From: Prevotella sp.
GTDB lineage: Bacteria; Bacteroidota; Bacteroidia; Bacteroidales; Bacteroidaceae
Direction of reading: 5' to 3'
DNA: 40,185 nucleotides
Assembly (NCBI GenBank): GCA_017960525.1
Contig: JAGCZA010000085.1
Span: 1-40,185, forward strand
This document shows, piece after piece, positions 16,699 to 26,001 of the stretch (the stretch's first letter is position 1; each line of letters opens with the position of its first letter). The translations under genes and the position numbers were made by a program. Below the pieces are notes generated by a model. The model did no database searches. It was not told where the DNA came from and was given only the letters and a program-made list of their open reading frames with translations.

Positions 16699-16729
16699 TT
16701 GGTGGTTTACAAATAAAGTAGTACCTTTG
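16699..16729 (+). promoter_or_regulatory. Promoter for thrS
   Basis: TTG at 16699-16701, 20 nt, then TAccTTTG at 16722-16729, about 30 nt before ATG 16760. No T-box or other leader element fits in the short 5' region. Confidence 0.75.
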
Positions 16730-16759
16730 CACCCGTTTTACTAAACATATCTCGTAATT

Positions 16760-18703
16760 ATGATTAACATTACTTTCCCGGACGGTTCTGTTCGCTCGTA
16801 TGAGCAGGGCGTTACCGGGCTTCAGATTGCCGAGAGCATTTCGCCGGCTCTGGCACGCAGCATCGTGAGTTGCGGAGTGAATGGCGAGACCGTAGAGTTG
16901 AACCGCCCCATCAATGGCGACGCAAGCATTGAACTTTACAAGTTTGACGACGAGCAGGGCAAGCACACTTTCTGGCACACAAGTGCCCACTTGCTGGCTG
17001 AGGCGCTCCAGGAGTTGTATCCTGGCATTCAGTTCGGCTTCGGCCCTGCCGTGGAGAATGGCTTCTTCTATGATGTGCTCCTGCCCAACGGCGAGATGAT
17101 CAAGGAGAGCGACTTCCCCAAGATTGAACAGAAGATGAAGGAACTGGCTGGCAAGAAGGAGCCTGTGGTGCGCCGCGAAGTGCCCAAGGCCGAAGCCCTG
17201 AAGCAATTTGCCGCCGGCGGCCAGACCTACAAGTGCGAGCACATCGACCAGGATTTGGAGGACGGTTCTATCACCACCTATACGCAGGGCAACTTTACCG
17301 ACCTTTGTCGCGGCCCGCACCTCGTCGATACAGGCGAAATCAAGGCCGTGAAGTTGACCGCCGTGGCCGGAGCCTTCTGGCGTGGCGATGCTTCGAAGCA
17401 ACAATTGCAACGTCTTTACGGTATTTCGTTCCCCAAGAAAAAGATGCTCGACGAATACCTCGTAATGCTCGAAGAGGCCAAGAAGCGCGACCATCGTAAG
17501 ATAGGCAAGGAGATGGAACTCTTTATGTTCTCCGACAAGGTTGGCAAGGGTTTGCCCATCTGGTTGCCGAAGGGAACGGAGTTGCGCCTTCGCTTGCAGG
17601 ACCACTTGCGCAAAGTTCAGAAGCGTTTTGGGTATCAGGAAGTTATCACTCCGCATATCGGATCAAAAAATCTCTATATCACCAGCGGCCATTGGGACCA
17701 TTACGGCAAAGATTCGTTCCAGCCCATCCATACGCCAGAGGAGGACGAGGAGTATCTGTTGAAGCCGATGAATTGCCCCCACCATTGCGAGATCTTCGCT
17801 TGGAAGCCCCGCTCGTACAAGGACCTGCCCCTGCGCATTGCCGAGTTCGGTACCGTCTATCGCTACGAGCAGAGCGGCGAGTTGCACGGCCTCACCCGTG
17901 TGCGCTCGTTCACCCAAGACGACGCCCACCTCTTCTGCCGTCCTGACCAGGTGAAGCAGGAGTTCCTCAACGTGATGGACATTATCGGTATCGTGCTCTC
18001 CGCCTTCGGTTTCAACTTCGAGGCTCAGATTTCGCTCCGCGACCCCAACGACCACGAGAAGTATGTGGGAACCGACGAGGACTGGGCTTTGGCCGAGAAA
18101 GCCATTCAGGAGGCTTGCGCCGAGAAGGGCCTGAACGCTAAAGTGGAATATGGCGAGGCCGCCTTCTACGGCCCCAAACTCGACTTTATGATTAAAGACG
18201 CAATCGGTCGCCGTTGGCAATTGGGCACCATTCAGGTGGACTACAACCTGCCCAAGCGCTTCCAGTTGGAATATACCGACGAGGACAACACGAAGAAGAC
18301 GCCCGTGATGATTCACCGCGCTCCCTTCGGCTCTATGGAACGCTTCTGCGCCGTGCTTATCGAGCACACCAGCGGCCACTTCCCCCTCTGGCTCACGCCC
18401 GACCAGGTGGCCATCCTGCCGTTGTCGGAGAAGTACAACGACTACGCCCAGAAGGTGTTGAAGCAATTCGACTTGCAGGGCGTGCGTGGCACCATCGACC
18501 TGCGCAACGAGAAGTTGGGCCGCAAGATTCGCGACAACGAGTTGAAACGCATCCCCTATATGGTCATCGTTGGTGAGAAGGAGGAGGCCGAGGGGCTCGT
18601 CTCTATGCGCCAGCAGGGTGGTGGCGAGCAACGCACTATGACCATCCAGGAGTTCATCGACAAGGTGAACGCCGAAGTTGCCGAGCAGACCAAGAACTTC
18701 TGA
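16760..18703 (+). CDS. thrS: Threonyl-tRNA synthetase
   Basis: 647 aa, cytoplasmic; charges tRNA-Thr with threonine. Domains in order: TGS (1-60), the editing/second additional domain (about 65-225, with [11 protein letters not shown] for the HxxxH site), the class II catalytic core (about 240-535, motif 2 [28 protein letters not shown] in two parts, zinc ligand Cys339 in MNCPHHC) and the anticodon-binding domain (540-647). The MNCPHHC text replaces the more usual NCPGHC. Length is normal. It stands alone: the infC-rpmI-rplT genes that commonly follow thrS are absent, and a strong terminator comes right after. Confidence 0.97.
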   Translation: MINITFPDGSVRSYEQGVTGLQIAESISPALARSIVSCGVNGETVELNRPINGDASIELYKFDDEQGKHTFWHTSAHLLAEALQELYPGIQFGFGPAVENGFFYDVLLPNGEMIKESDFPKIEQKMKELAGKKEPVVRREVPKAEALKQFAAGGQTYKCEHIDQDLEDGSITTYTQGNFTDLCRGPHLVDTGEIKAVKLTAVAGAFWRGDASKQQLQRLYGISFPKKKMLDEYLVMLEEAKKRDHRKIGKEMELFMFSDKVGKGLPIWLPKGTELRLRLQDHLRKVQKRFGYQEVITPHIGSKNLYITSGHWDHYGKDSFQPIHTPEEDEEYLLKPMNCPHHCEIFAWKPRSYKDLPLRIAEFGTVYRYEQSGELHGLTRVRSFTQDDAHLFCRPDQVKQEFLNVMDIIGIVLSAFGFNFEAQISLRDPNDHEKYVGTDEDWALAEKAIQEACAEKGLNAKVEYGEAAFYGPKLDFMIKDAIGRRWQLGTIQVDYNLPKRFQLEYTDEDNTKKTPVMIHRAPFGSMERFCAVLIEHTSGHFPLWLTPDQVAILPLSEKYNDYAQKVLKQFDLQGVRGTIDLRNEKLGRKIRDNELKRIPYMVIVGEKEEAEGLVSMRQQGGGEQRTMTIQEFIDKVNAEVAEQTKNF

Positions 18704-18729
18704 TAGGAAGGCCTGCATACATTCAACCT

Positions 18730-18767
18730 AAAGCCCGCACTATCCACTTATGGATGGTGCGGGCTTT
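18730..18767. terminator. Strong hairpin terminator between thrS and the PIN gene
   Basis: A 17-bp stem (AAAGCCCGCAC...) with one mismatch or wobble and a CTTA loop, ending in GGGCTTT. It lies 26 nt after the thrS stop and 28 nt beyond the end of the convergent PIN gene, so it can serve both strands. Confidence 0.85.
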
Positions 18768-18795
18768 GACGACTAAAGCATCCTAATATATTGGT

Positions 18796-19242
18796 CTAAC
18801 CTTTGATGTGCTCTTCAGGGAAGTATTTGGCAAGGAAATCTTTTGGCTCCAATGTCTTCACGGTGCTGGCGAAGTCGAAGTCCTTGACGTTGCGGGTGAC
18901 GATAAAGTCGGCTCCGGCCTGTTCAGCAGAATAGTATTGAAGGGCATCCTCGAAGTCGCGAGGTTCCAAAGCAAGGGCACGGTCTATAGCCTTTTCGCCT
19001 ACGGGTACGATGGTGAATAACTCGCGAATACCCTTTATAGTTTCATAGAAAGCCATAAGGGGTATATCCTTTCGGGTGCTATATTTTATGTTAGCGATAG
19101 ACAAATCGGAAACAAGCAAAAGAATATCACCTGTTGCCGACAAACTAAAAAGCCTCATTGCCTCATTGAAACCTATGGGGCGATGCTGAATATAATCAAG
19201 GAAGATGTTTGTGTCAATAAACACGGAAATACTATTGCCCAT
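18796..19242 (-). CDS. PIN-domain toxin-like nuclease
   Basis: 148 aa from ATG 19242 (MGNSISVFIDTNIFLDY). The upstream in-frame start at 19284 lies well inside the antitoxin gene and is unlikely. PIN features: the first acidic motif IDTNIFLD, the central LSIANIKYSTRKD segment, the DFEDALQYYSAEQAGA block with acidic residues, and ADFIVTRNVKDF near the end. PIN toxins are Mg-dependent ribonucleases cutting tRNA, rRNA or mRNA. The preceding small gene overlaps it by 11 nt, the standard toxin-antitoxin arrangement. Target unknown. Confidence 0.8.
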   Translation of the reverse strand: MGNSISVFIDTNIFLDYIQHRPIGFNEAMRLFSLSATGDILLLVSDLSIANIKYSTRKDIPLMAFYETIKGIRELFTIVPVGEKAIDRALALEPRDFEDALQYYSAEQAGADFIVTRNVKDFDFASTVKTLEPKDFLAKYFPEEHIKG

Positions 19243-19486
19243 ACTTCTCCAGCATATATTCTTCTTTGTCTTTTTTCCAGTCATCTGTCTGGCAGGCGGA
19301 GAACGCGCCTGCGTATTTGTCCACCAATGCTAGGCGGCGTTTTTGTTCTGGTGTAAGTTCCTCCCTTTTCTTGGCAGGCACGTTCACGGTCAGGAAGAGG
19401 TAGATCTTCTCCAGTAGGGCTGTGTCTTTGTCGTCAATCTGGTTTATCAGGTTCACCGACGATTGTTTCATACTAAGCGCTGTCAT
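19232..19486 (-). CDS. Antitoxin-like partner of the PIN protein
   Basis: 84 aa (or 79 from the second Met). It is helical and charged, with a Lys/Arg/Glu-rich middle (PAKKREELTPEQKRR) and a C-terminal DWKKDKEEYMLEKYG segment, which I associate with Bacteroidetes antitoxins paired with PIN toxins and which would wrap the toxin. The stop overlaps the toxin start by 11 nt. No clear DNA-binding fold is recognised at the N-terminus, so autoregulation cannot be claimed. The pair has its own promoter at 19541-19572. Confidence 0.65.
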   Translation of the reverse strand: MTALSMKQSSVNLINQIDDKDTALLEKIYLFLTVNVPAKKREELTPEQKRRLALVDKYAGAFSACQTDDWKKDKEEYMLEKYGQ

Positions 19487-19540
19487 TCCTGTTCTGTTTT
19501 AATGATTTACGATGTAAAGGATTTCTTCCTAATCTGTGTG

Positions 19541-19572
19541 CAAAGGTACAAAGAATCGAGTGAACTTCCAAA
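19541..19572 (-). promoter_or_regulatory. Promoter for the toxin-antitoxin pair
   Basis: On the minus strand TTTG (19572-19569), 20 nt, then TAccTTTG (19548-19541): a full consensus match. It leaves a leader of about 50 nt before the antitoxin start. Confidence 0.8.
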
Positions 19573-19632
19573 TATTTTGTCGGAATTGTTAAGTGCGTCA
19601 TTTGACTTTGTCGCTTTCCGCTCTTTAACTTG

Positions 19633-20970
19633 TCAGGATGAGAGGCGGTTTAGTTCCAGGTATTTGTTGATGACGTCGACGGAGAGGGCTTGGGGGGTGG
19701 TGAGGAGCGAGAGAATGCCGTATTGGCGGAGGGTGTGGGAAACCAGTTGCTGGTCGTGCACGAACTTCTCGGCGACGACGCGCTGGTAGTAGGTTTCAAT
19801 GGTGGTGCCGTCTTTCCCCTTTTCCTTTGCGTCTTTCCCTTTTTCCTTTATCACTTCCTTTAGTTCCACGTCCTCGAAGAAGACTACCAGTAGTTGGTGC
19901 TTGCGGGCCACTTGGCGCAGGAAAGGCAATTGGCGGCGAAGGGCGGGCATAGAGGTGAACGAGGTGTAGAGAATGAGGAGCGAGCGCTGGCTGACGTGAC
20001 GGCCAAGAGCCGTGAGTAGGGCGGAGTAGTCGGTCTCGCCGAAGACGGTCTTCTCGGCGTAGAGAGCCTCTTGAAGGGTTTGCAAGTGCCCACTTTGCCG
20101 CGATGCGGGGATGAATGTCTCCATCTGGCTACTGAAGGTGATGAGGCCAGCCTTGTCCTGCTTGTTTACGGCCACGAATGAGAGCACCAGCGAGGCGTTG
20201 ATGGCATAGTCGAGCAACGTCATTCCGCCAAAACTCTGTTGCATCATACGCCCCTTGTCGATGACGGAAAACACCTGGCGGGAGCGTTCTTCCTGATAGA
20301 CGTTGGTCATCAGGCGAGAGCGTCGGGCGGTGGCTCTCCAGTTGATGGTGCGATAGTCGTCGCCGCTAACATATTCCCTTATTTGCTCGAAGTCGGTGTT
20401 GTTTCCTATGCGCCGTATGCGCTTGATTCCCATTTCGTTAAGTTTGTTGCTTTTAGCCAATAGTTCATATTGGCGAAGCATGATGTACGAGGGGTAGACC
20501 TTCACCTCTTGTGGCTGGCAAAGGGTGAATCGGCGGCTGACCAACCCTATTGGCGAGGTGGCAAAAACGCGCACTTGGCCGAAGCCGTAGGAGCCTCGTT
20601 CCGTTGGGCGCAACTGGTAGACGATAGTGGTGTCGCCCCTTGGGGGGATGGTGGCGCGGAAACTGACGTCGCGCCGTTGGAAGACGAAGGGAATCTCGTC
20701 GATGACCTCAACGCCGATGGTGAAAGGGTAGTTGCTCTCCAATCGTATGCGCACGGGATTGTCGTCGCCGTTGGAGAAGCGTTCCACCATACGCCGCTCC
20801 GCGTAGAGGCCCTTTTGCCGCCACAATATTACTACGTCGGCTATGAAGGCGATGAGCAATAGCAACAACACCCATCGGCCAATGGTGAATAGGACGGGAA
20901 CCAAGAATCCTCCTGCCACCATCAAGATGACGGCCAGCATGAGGAGGAAGAATCGGCGCGGGAGAAACAT
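19633..20970 (-). CDS. DUF58-family membrane-anchored protein
   Basis: 445 aa. Two hydrophobic segments at about residues 6-25 and 28-48 anchor it, followed by a beta-rich region (60-170) and the DUF58 signature FEQIREYVSGDDYRTINWRATARR (two parts, about 195-220). The C-terminal half resembles a von Willebrand A-like fold (VFSVIDKGR, LLDYAINASLVLSF). Such proteins are usually encoded with a MoxR ATPase, which is absent here. A charged insert KEKGKDAKEKGKDG (about residues 375-390) comes from a 21-nt direct duplication (19811-19852). The gene begins 3 nt after recJ, so it is the likely last gene of that operon. Function unknown; chaperone-like or envelope roles have been proposed for the family. 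Confidence 0.8.
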   Translation of the reverse strand: MFLPRRFFLLMLAVILMVAGGFLVPVLFTIGRWVLLLLLIAFIADVVILWRQKGLYAERRMVERFSNGDDNPVRIRLESNYPFTIGVEVIDEIPFVFQRRDVSFRATIPPRGDTTIVYQLRPTERGSYGFGQVRVFATSPIGLVSRRFTLCQPQEVKVYPSYIMLRQYELLAKSNKLNEMGIKRIRRIGNNTDFEQIREYVSGDDYRTINWRATARRSRLMTNVYQEERSRQVFSVIDKGRMMQQSFGGMTLLDYAINASLVLSFVAVNKQDKAGLITFSSQMETFIPASRQSGHLQTLQEALYAEKTVFGETDYSALLTALGRHVSQRSLLILYTSFTSMPALRRQLPFLRQVARKHQLLVVFFEDVELKEVIKEKGKDAKEKGKDGTTIETYYQRVVAEKFVHDQQLVSHTLRQYGILSLLTTPQALSVDVINKYLELNRLSS

Positions 20971-20973
20971 GGG

Positions 20974-22698
20974 TCAGACGGACTCGCTGGGCTTGATGTC
21001 CTCAATTTGTAGTTGCACCTCGCTACGCTTGTAGACGTTGTCCTCAATGGTGTAGACGATGTTGAACGAGCGACGCGATTTGATGTAGCGTGCCGCCTCG
21101 CTTTGTCCGAAGGCAATGCCGTTCATCACATTCGACGAGCGCGAGTCCACCAGTTCCAACTTGATGTGCTCCTCGTGCTTGCCCACGACCTTCGACGTAC
21201 CGTAGTCGTAGACATTACGGGTGCAGAAGAGCGGCTTCAGGTTGTCCGGGCCGTGTGGTGCGAACTTCTTCAAGTCGTTGTGCATCTTCTTGGTAATGTC
21301 CTTGAAGTCGATTTCGGCATCAATGTTGAGCGTGGCCTCCGTCTGCTCGATGTGAATGTTCTTGCTCACGTAGTCCTGGAAGCGTCGGCGGAACTCAGGA
21401 ATGTTCTCCACCTTCAGAGAGAGGCCTACGGCGTAGGTGTGGCCGCCGAAGTTCTCCAACAGGTCGCGGCAACTCTTGATGGCATCGTAGACGTCGTAGC
21501 CGGCCACGGAGCGGGCCGAACCGCTGGCAATGCCGTTGGTGCACGAGAGCACCACCGTGGGGCGGTAGTACATTTCGGTCATACGCGAGGCGACAATGCC
21601 CACCACACCTTTCTTCCAGCCCTCGTCGTAGAGCACGATGGCGGGCTGGTGCTCCTGGTTCTCCAGACGCTCCACAATCTGGTTGGCCTCCTCGGTCATC
21701 TGCTTGTCGATGTCTCGTCGCTGGTCGTTGTACTTGTTGATGTGAACGGCCAGGGCGAGCGCCTTCTTGAAGTCGCGCTCCACGAGCAGGTCGACGGTTT
21801 CCGTACCGTTTTGCACGCGCCCGCTGGCATTGATGCGCGGCCCAATCTTGAAGATGATGTCGCTCATGGTGATTTCTCGCCCTGAGAGTCCGCAAGTCTC
21901 GATGATGGCCTTCACGCCCACGGAGGGGTTCTGGTTCAATTGTTTCAACCCGTGGAAGGCGAGGATTCGGTTCTCGCCCATCACCGACACGATGTCGGCG
22001 GCAATGCTGATGGCGCAAAAGTCGAGCAGGGGGATGAGTTGCGAGAAGGGAATGCCGTTGTTCTTGGCAAAAGCCTGCATAAACTTGAATCCCACACCAC
22101 ACCCGCAAAGGTCTTTGAAGGGGTAGGTGCTATCTTCGCGCTTGGGGTTGAGAATGGCCACCGCCTCTGGCAAATCGTCGTCAGGCACATGATGGTCGCA
22201 CACGATGAAGTCGATACCCAGTTCCTTGGCGTAGGCAATCTCGTCGACGGCCTTGATGCCGCAATCGAGCACGATGATGAGTTTCACCCCATGTTCGGCG
22301 GCCAGGTCGAGGCCCTTCTTGCTGATGCCGTAGCCCTCCTCGTAGCGGTCGGGGATGTAGTACTCCAGGTTAGAGTAGAACTGTTGTAGGAACTTGTAGA
22401 CCAGGGCCACCGCCGTGCACCCGTCCACATCGTAGTCGCCATAGACCATAATGCGTTCCTTACGCCCCATCGCGTCGTTCAGACGGTCGACGGCCACATC
22501 CATGTCGTTCATCAGGAACGGGTCAATGAGTTCGCTCAGCATCGGGCGGAAGAAGCGCTTCGCCGCCGACTCGGTGCGTATGCCCCTTTGCAGGAGCAAT
22601 TCGGCCAGCACAGGGCTCATGCCAATCTTGTCGGCCAGTTCTTTAGCCGTCTGTTGTCGCTCTGGTGTGGGTTGTTCGTAATTCCATTTAAAGTTCAT
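20974..22698 (-). CDS. recJ: Single-stranded-DNA-specific exonuclease RecJ
   Basis: 574 aa. A 5'-3' exonuclease acting on single-stranded DNA in recombination and repair, cytoplasmic. DHH-family motifs: GDYDVDG (87-93, motif I), LDCGI (144-148, motif II), CDHHVPDD (167-174, motif III, the DHH triad), NPKRE, and the DHHA1 region with GGHTYAVGLSLK around residue 420, followed by the OB-like C-terminal domain. Length is normal. It starts 25 nt after ilvN and is followed within 3 nt by the DUF58 gene, so all are probably co-transcribed. Confidence 0.95.
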   Translation of the reverse strand: MNFKWNYEQPTPERQQTAKELADKIGMSPVLAELLLQRGIRTESAAKRFFRPMLSELIDPFLMNDMDVAVDRLNDAMGRKERIMVYGDYDVDGCTAVALVYKFLQQFYSNLEYYIPDRYEEGYGISKKGLDLAAEHGVKLIIVLDCGIKAVDEIAYAKELGIDFIVCDHHVPDDDLPEAVAILNPKREDSTYPFKDLCGCGVGFKFMQAFAKNNGIPFSQLIPLLDFCAISIAADIVSVMGENRILAFHGLKQLNQNPSVGVKAIIETCGLSGREITMSDIIFKIGPRINASGRVQNGTETVDLLVERDFKKALALAVHINKYNDQRRDIDKQMTEEANQIVERLENQEHQPAIVLYDEGWKKGVVGIVASRMTEMYYRPTVVLSCTNGIASGSARSVAGYDVYDAIKSCRDLLENFGGHTYAVGLSLKVENIPEFRRRFQDYVSKNIHIEQTEATLNIDAEIDFKDITKKMHNDLKKFAPHGPDNLKPLFCTRNVYDYGTSKVVGKHEEHIKLELVDSRSSNVMNGIAFGQSEAARYIKSRRSFNIVYTIEDNVYKRSEVQLQIEDIKPSESV

Positions 22699-22723
22699 TC
22701 TATATTGTTGTTTTTTTGTTTTC

Positions 22724-23293
22724 CTACGGAAGGAGTTGCGAGCGTTCCCTTTGCTCCAGGAACTCGCTCACCTGCTCCTGCTTGCCGCGTGTGACGGCTA
22801 TTCGTCCAGAGCGTGTGTATTGCAACACGCAATTGAACTGGTCGAGGGCGCGGTAGAGTTCTATGATCTGCTCCGTCACCCCGTTGAGCATTGCTATGAC
22901 GTATGTTGGGTTGACCTCTATGATGCTGGCCTGGTAGCGTCTGATGGTGCGCGACACTTCGGGGTTTTGCATCACGATGTCGGTCGATAGTTTGTAGAGT
23001 GCCGTTTCGCGTATGAAGAGTTGCTCGTTGGTGAAGAAGTTGGCCTTCACCACGTCAATCTTCTTCTCTATCTGTCGTGTGATTTTCACCACTTGGTCTT
23101 CGTAGCACCAGGCGGTGATGGTGTATTTGTGGACGTGGGGAATGCTTGATGCCGAAACGTTCAGGCTCTCAATGTTCACCTGCCGGCGTGTGAACACCGC
23201 CGTTATCTGGTTCAGAATACCCGCAATGTTCTCTGAGTAGACCAGCAGGGTGTATAGTTTCTTCTCGTCTTCCATAACTTCACTTTCTCTCAT
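22724..23293 (-). CDS. ilvN: Acetolactate synthase small (regulatory) subunit
   Basis: 189 aa (183 from the second Met at 23275). It contains an N-terminal ACT domain (about 12-85: YTLLVYSENIAGILNQITAVF, RRQVNIESLNVS) that binds valine for feedback control, and the longer C-terminal domain of ilvN/ilvH-type subunits (about 95-175). It activates and regulates IlvB. Its start codon shares the last A of the ilvB stop (TAATG), so translation is coupled and subunit ratios are linked. The name ilvH would be equally defensible. Confidence 0.92.
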   Translation of the reverse strand: MRESEVMEDEKKLYTLLVYSENIAGILNQITAVFTRRQVNIESLNVSASSIPHVHKYTITAWCYEDQVVKITRQIEKKIDVVKANFFTNEQLFIRETALYKLSTDIVMQNPEVSRTIRRYQASIIEVNPTYVIAMLNGVTEQIIELYRALDQFNCVLQYTRSGRIAVTRGKQEQVSEFLEQRERSQLLP

Positions 23294-25032
23294 TAGGAAT
23301 CAATCTCCAGCAACATTTCCTCGACGCTCTTTCCGGGAGGCGTCATCGGCATTACGTTGGCGTCGGGCTTGATGGCGCACTCCAGCAGGTAGGGGCCTTT
23401 TGCCGAGAGCATACGTGCCACCTTCGCCTCCAGGTCTTCGCGCTCCACGGCCAGGTCGTAGCCTATGCCGTAGGCTTGGGCAATGAGGTCGTATCGGGGG
23501 TTGACCATTGGTGTGAACGACTGGCGCCTGTCCCAGAACATATCCTGCCACTGGCGCACATTGCCCAGGTAGTTGTTGTTCAGGAGAATCATCTTGACGG
23601 GGGCTTTCTGCTCCATAATGGTGCCCAGTTCCTGAAGGTTCATCTGGAAGCCTCCGTCGCCGCAAAACATACAGACGGTTCTTTCGGGAGCGCCGAATGT
23701 GGCGCCTATGGCGGCCGGCATTCCGAAGCCCATTGTGCCCAGTCCGCCGCTGGTGACGATTGAGCGGCTACGGTTGTAGTGGAAATAGCGTGCGGCCAGC
23801 ATCTGGTTTTGGCCCACGTCGGTCACGAGTATGGCCTCTCCCTTCGTCTGCTCGGCCACCACGTTCACCACTTCGCCCATAAGCAACGGGCCGCTGGTGG
23901 GGTGTATGGCCGGCTCTATGACCTTCTGCATCTCTTCGTTGAACAGGGGCTGGAAAGAGTCTTTCCACTCGGTGTGGTCGGCCTTCTGGAGCAGGCGGGT
24001 GATGGCCGGCAGGGTCTCGCGGCAATCGCCTATCACGGGCACGTCGGCGTGTATGCACTTGTCAATCTCCGACCTGTCTATGTCGAGATGGATAATCTTC
24101 GCCTGGGGCGCGTAGGTCGAGGGCAGACCCGTGACGCGGTCGCTGAAGCGCATACCTATGGCCACAATGACGTCGGCCTCCTGTGTCTTCACGCTCAGGG
24201 CATATTGGCCGTGCATTCCGAGCATACCCTTGTTCAGGGGGTGCCGGCTCGACAATGCTGAGAGCCCCAGGAGGGTGCGGCCTGCGGGAATGTCGGCCTT
24301 TTCCAGGAACTCCAGCAACTCTTTGTGGGCGCCGGCAAGTTCGACACCCTGACCCACGAGGGCCAGAGGGCGCCGGGCGCTATTGATGAGTCGGGCGGCT
24401 TCGCCGATGGCCTGTTCGCTGGGAGTGGGGTAGGGCACGTAACTTCGCACGAAGTCGACGTGTGCGGGGCCTTCCCATTGGCAATTGTGTATCTGTGCGT
24501 TCTTGGGGAAGTCGAGCACCACGGGGCCTGGTCGGCCGCTACGGGCGATGTAGAAGGCGCGGCTCACGGCCCAGGCCACATCGTCGGCGTGGCGTATCTG
24601 GTAACTCCATTTCGAGATGGGTTGCGCCACGCCCACGAGGTCAACTTCCTGGAACGCGTCTGTTCCCAACGCGCCGATTCCCACCTGTCCGGCAATGACC
24701 ACAATGGGTGTAGAGTCGAGCATTGCGTCGGCCACGCCCGTCAGGGTGTTGGTGGCTCCCGGGCCGCTGGTCACGATGGCCACGCCCACCTTTCCGCTCA
24801 CACGGGCGTAGCCCTGTGCAGCGTGTACGGCGCCCTGTTCGTGGCGCACGAGTATGTGGTCGAAGGCCTTGGTGTCGCCCCTTGTGTAGTCGTAGAGCGA
24901 GTCGTAGACGGGCATTATGCTTCCGCCAGGATAGCCGAAGATGGTGGTCACGCCCTCGGCCTTCAAGGCCCGCATCAGGGCTTCCCTTCCGGTGATGGTT
25001 TCTCCTGTCGTGCTGGTCTGCTTGTTGTTCAT
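23293..25032 (-). CDS. ilvB: Acetolactate synthase large (catalytic) subunit
   Basis: 579 aa from ATG 25032. An upstream in-frame start at 25053 would lie inside the preceding gene; 25032 comes one base after that gene's stop. It condenses two pyruvates, or pyruvate with 2-oxobutyrate, using thiamine diphosphate, FAD and Mg, at the entry to valine, leucine and isoleucine synthesis. Visible: IFGYPGGSIMP (31-41), the catalytic glutamate E65 in VRHEQGAVHAAQGYAR, and the thiamine-diphosphate motif CGDGGFQMN (GDG 458-460) ending in LLNNNYLG. The neighbours ilvC and ilvD, often linked in Bacteroidetes, are not in this window. Confidence 0.97.
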   Translation of the reverse strand: MNNKQTSTTGETITGREALMRALKAEGVTTIFGYPGGSIMPVYDSLYDYTRGDTKAFDHILVRHEQGAVHAAQGYARVSGKVGVAIVTSGPGATNTLTGVADAMLDSTPIVVIAGQVGIGALGTDAFQEVDLVGVAQPISKWSYQIRHADDVAWAVSRAFYIARSGRPGPVVLDFPKNAQIHNCQWEGPAHVDFVRSYVPYPTPSEQAIGEAARLINSARRPLALVGQGVELAGAHKELLEFLEKADIPAGRTLLGLSALSSRHPLNKGMLGMHGQYALSVKTQEADVIVAIGMRFSDRVTGLPSTYAPQAKIIHLDIDRSEIDKCIHADVPVIGDCRETLPAITRLLQKADHTEWKDSFQPLFNEEMQKVIEPAIHPTSGPLLMGEVVNVVAEQTKGEAILVTDVGQNQMLAARYFHYNRSRSIVTSGGLGTMGFGMPAAIGATFGAPERTVCMFCGDGGFQMNLQELGTIMEQKAPVKMILLNNNYLGNVRQWQDMFWDRRQSFTPMVNPRYDLIAQAYGIGYDLAVEREDLEAKVARMLSAKGPYLLECAIKPDANVMPMTPPGKSVEEMLLEIDS

Positions 25033-25033
25033 A

Positions 25034-25846
25034 TCAGTCTTCGGCAAACTCAATGAGGTTCAGGTCTTCCGCGTCTTCGTCGTTGTCGCCTCCGCCGAGG
25101 TCCATCATCGTTGAGTAGTTCTCCTCGGTGATTTCGTCGTCGTTGGGTTCTTCTATCTCGACATCGTCCTCGTCGGGCTTGTTGTAGTTGTCTTCAATCT
25201 CGATGTCCTCGTCCTCGTCGCTTCCGTCGTCGTCATACGAGTTGAACTTCATCCTGGGCTTCTCGGTCTCTGGCTTGGCTTTTGCGAAGATGGCCTCCAC
25301 CCAGGTTCCCTTGGGCACTTCGAGCACCTCGTAGCCGTCCTGCACCTTCTTCTCGTACATTCCCCCCTTCTTGTGCAGCCTCTCTTTGGGCAGGGTGGTG
25401 GTGGAAATGTCGAAGCCGTTCTCGATGATGTCCTTGATGCTTTGCGAGAGCGAGTCCCACCCGCCGCCGAAGTTGCGGTCGAGCACCTCGATGAGTTTTG
25501 CGGCCGAGATGTGGCGAATGTTCTCGTAGGTGAGGTCGGTGACGCGCACGATGGGGCGCTTCTTGATGGCCCACACCACCTTCTGGTTGTCGTCGAGCCG
25601 GACGAGTCCCACCTTGTAGCCCTGTTTCTCGTATTTCTGCTTGACCGCCGCCGATTCGCCAGGCAATTCTTCTATCATAAATGCCGAGCGCACAATGTCG
25701 GCATAGTGGCGCACGTTGTCTTTCACCTCAGCGTCTTTCTCGGCGCTTTCCCAAAGGCGGAAGACGTCGTTTTCCTGAATGTCCCAGACGGTGCTTTTGG
25801 TCAGCGTCTTCAGCGTCAGGGCCTTCTTTTCTGTTTTTTGCTCCAT
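25034..25846 (-). CDS. Unknown protein with strongly acidic C-terminal tail
   Basis: 270 aa. I recognise no family. The N-terminal 200 residues look like a mixed alpha/beta globular protein without signal peptide (KSTVWDIQENDVFRLWE, then KVVWAIKKRPIVRVTDLTYENIRHISAAKLIEVLDRNFGGGWD in several parts). From about residue 205 on, it is dominated by Asp and Glu (for example DGSDEDEDIEIED). Such tails are typical of proteins that mimic nucleic acid or bind basic partners, but that is only a suggestion. It is the first gene of the probable operon with ilvB, ilvN, recJ and DUF58, with only 1 nt between its stop and ilvB, and carries the operon promoter upstream (25878-25907). Confidence 0.7.
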   Translation of the reverse strand: MEQKTEKKALTLKTLTKSTVWDIQENDVFRLWESAEKDAEVKDNVRHYADIVRSAFMIEELPGESAAVKQKYEKQGYKVGLVRLDDNQKVVWAIKKRPIVRVTDLTYENIRHISAAKLIEVLDRNFGGGWDSLSQSIKDIIENGFDISTTTLPKERLHKKGGMYEKKVQDGYEVLEVPKGTWVEAIFAKAKPETEKPRMKFNSYDDDGSDEDEDIEIEDNYNKPDEDDVEIEEPNDDEITEENYSTMMDLGGGDNDEDAEDLNLIEFAED

Positions 25847-25877
25847 TGCTAATGTTTTTGTTTTTCTGATTATGCTG

Positions 25878-25907
25878 CAAAGGTAGCAAATTTTGCCTAT
25901 CTGCCAA
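25878..25907 (-). promoter_or_regulatory. Promoter of the acidic-protein/ilvBN/recJ operon
   Basis: On the minus strand TTG (25907-25905), 19 nt, then TAccTTTG (25885-25878), about 30 nt before ATG 25846. It faces away from the rarA promoter on the other strand. Confidence 0.75.
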
Positions 25908-25970
25908 CATTAAAACTTTGCTTTAACTCCCTTTAACAGGATTTAACCTCCGAAACTCCCCAAAAAGTGC

Positions 25971-25978
25971 TACCTTTG
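25971..25978 (+). promoter_or_regulatory. Promoter -7 box for rarA
   Basis: TAccTTTG followed by CATC, 23 nt before ATG 26002. The transcript leader must be short. Confidence 0.7.
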
Positions 25979-26001
25979 CATCACTTTTCAATGATACACG
26001 T

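Noticed and set aside
17663-18718. 351-codon minus-strand frame opposite thrS
   Set aside because: Shadow of the conserved thrS catalytic and anticodon-binding domains.
24325-25056. 243-codon plus-strand frame opposite ilvB
   Set aside because: Antisense to the conserved ilvB N-terminal half; no start context or domain.
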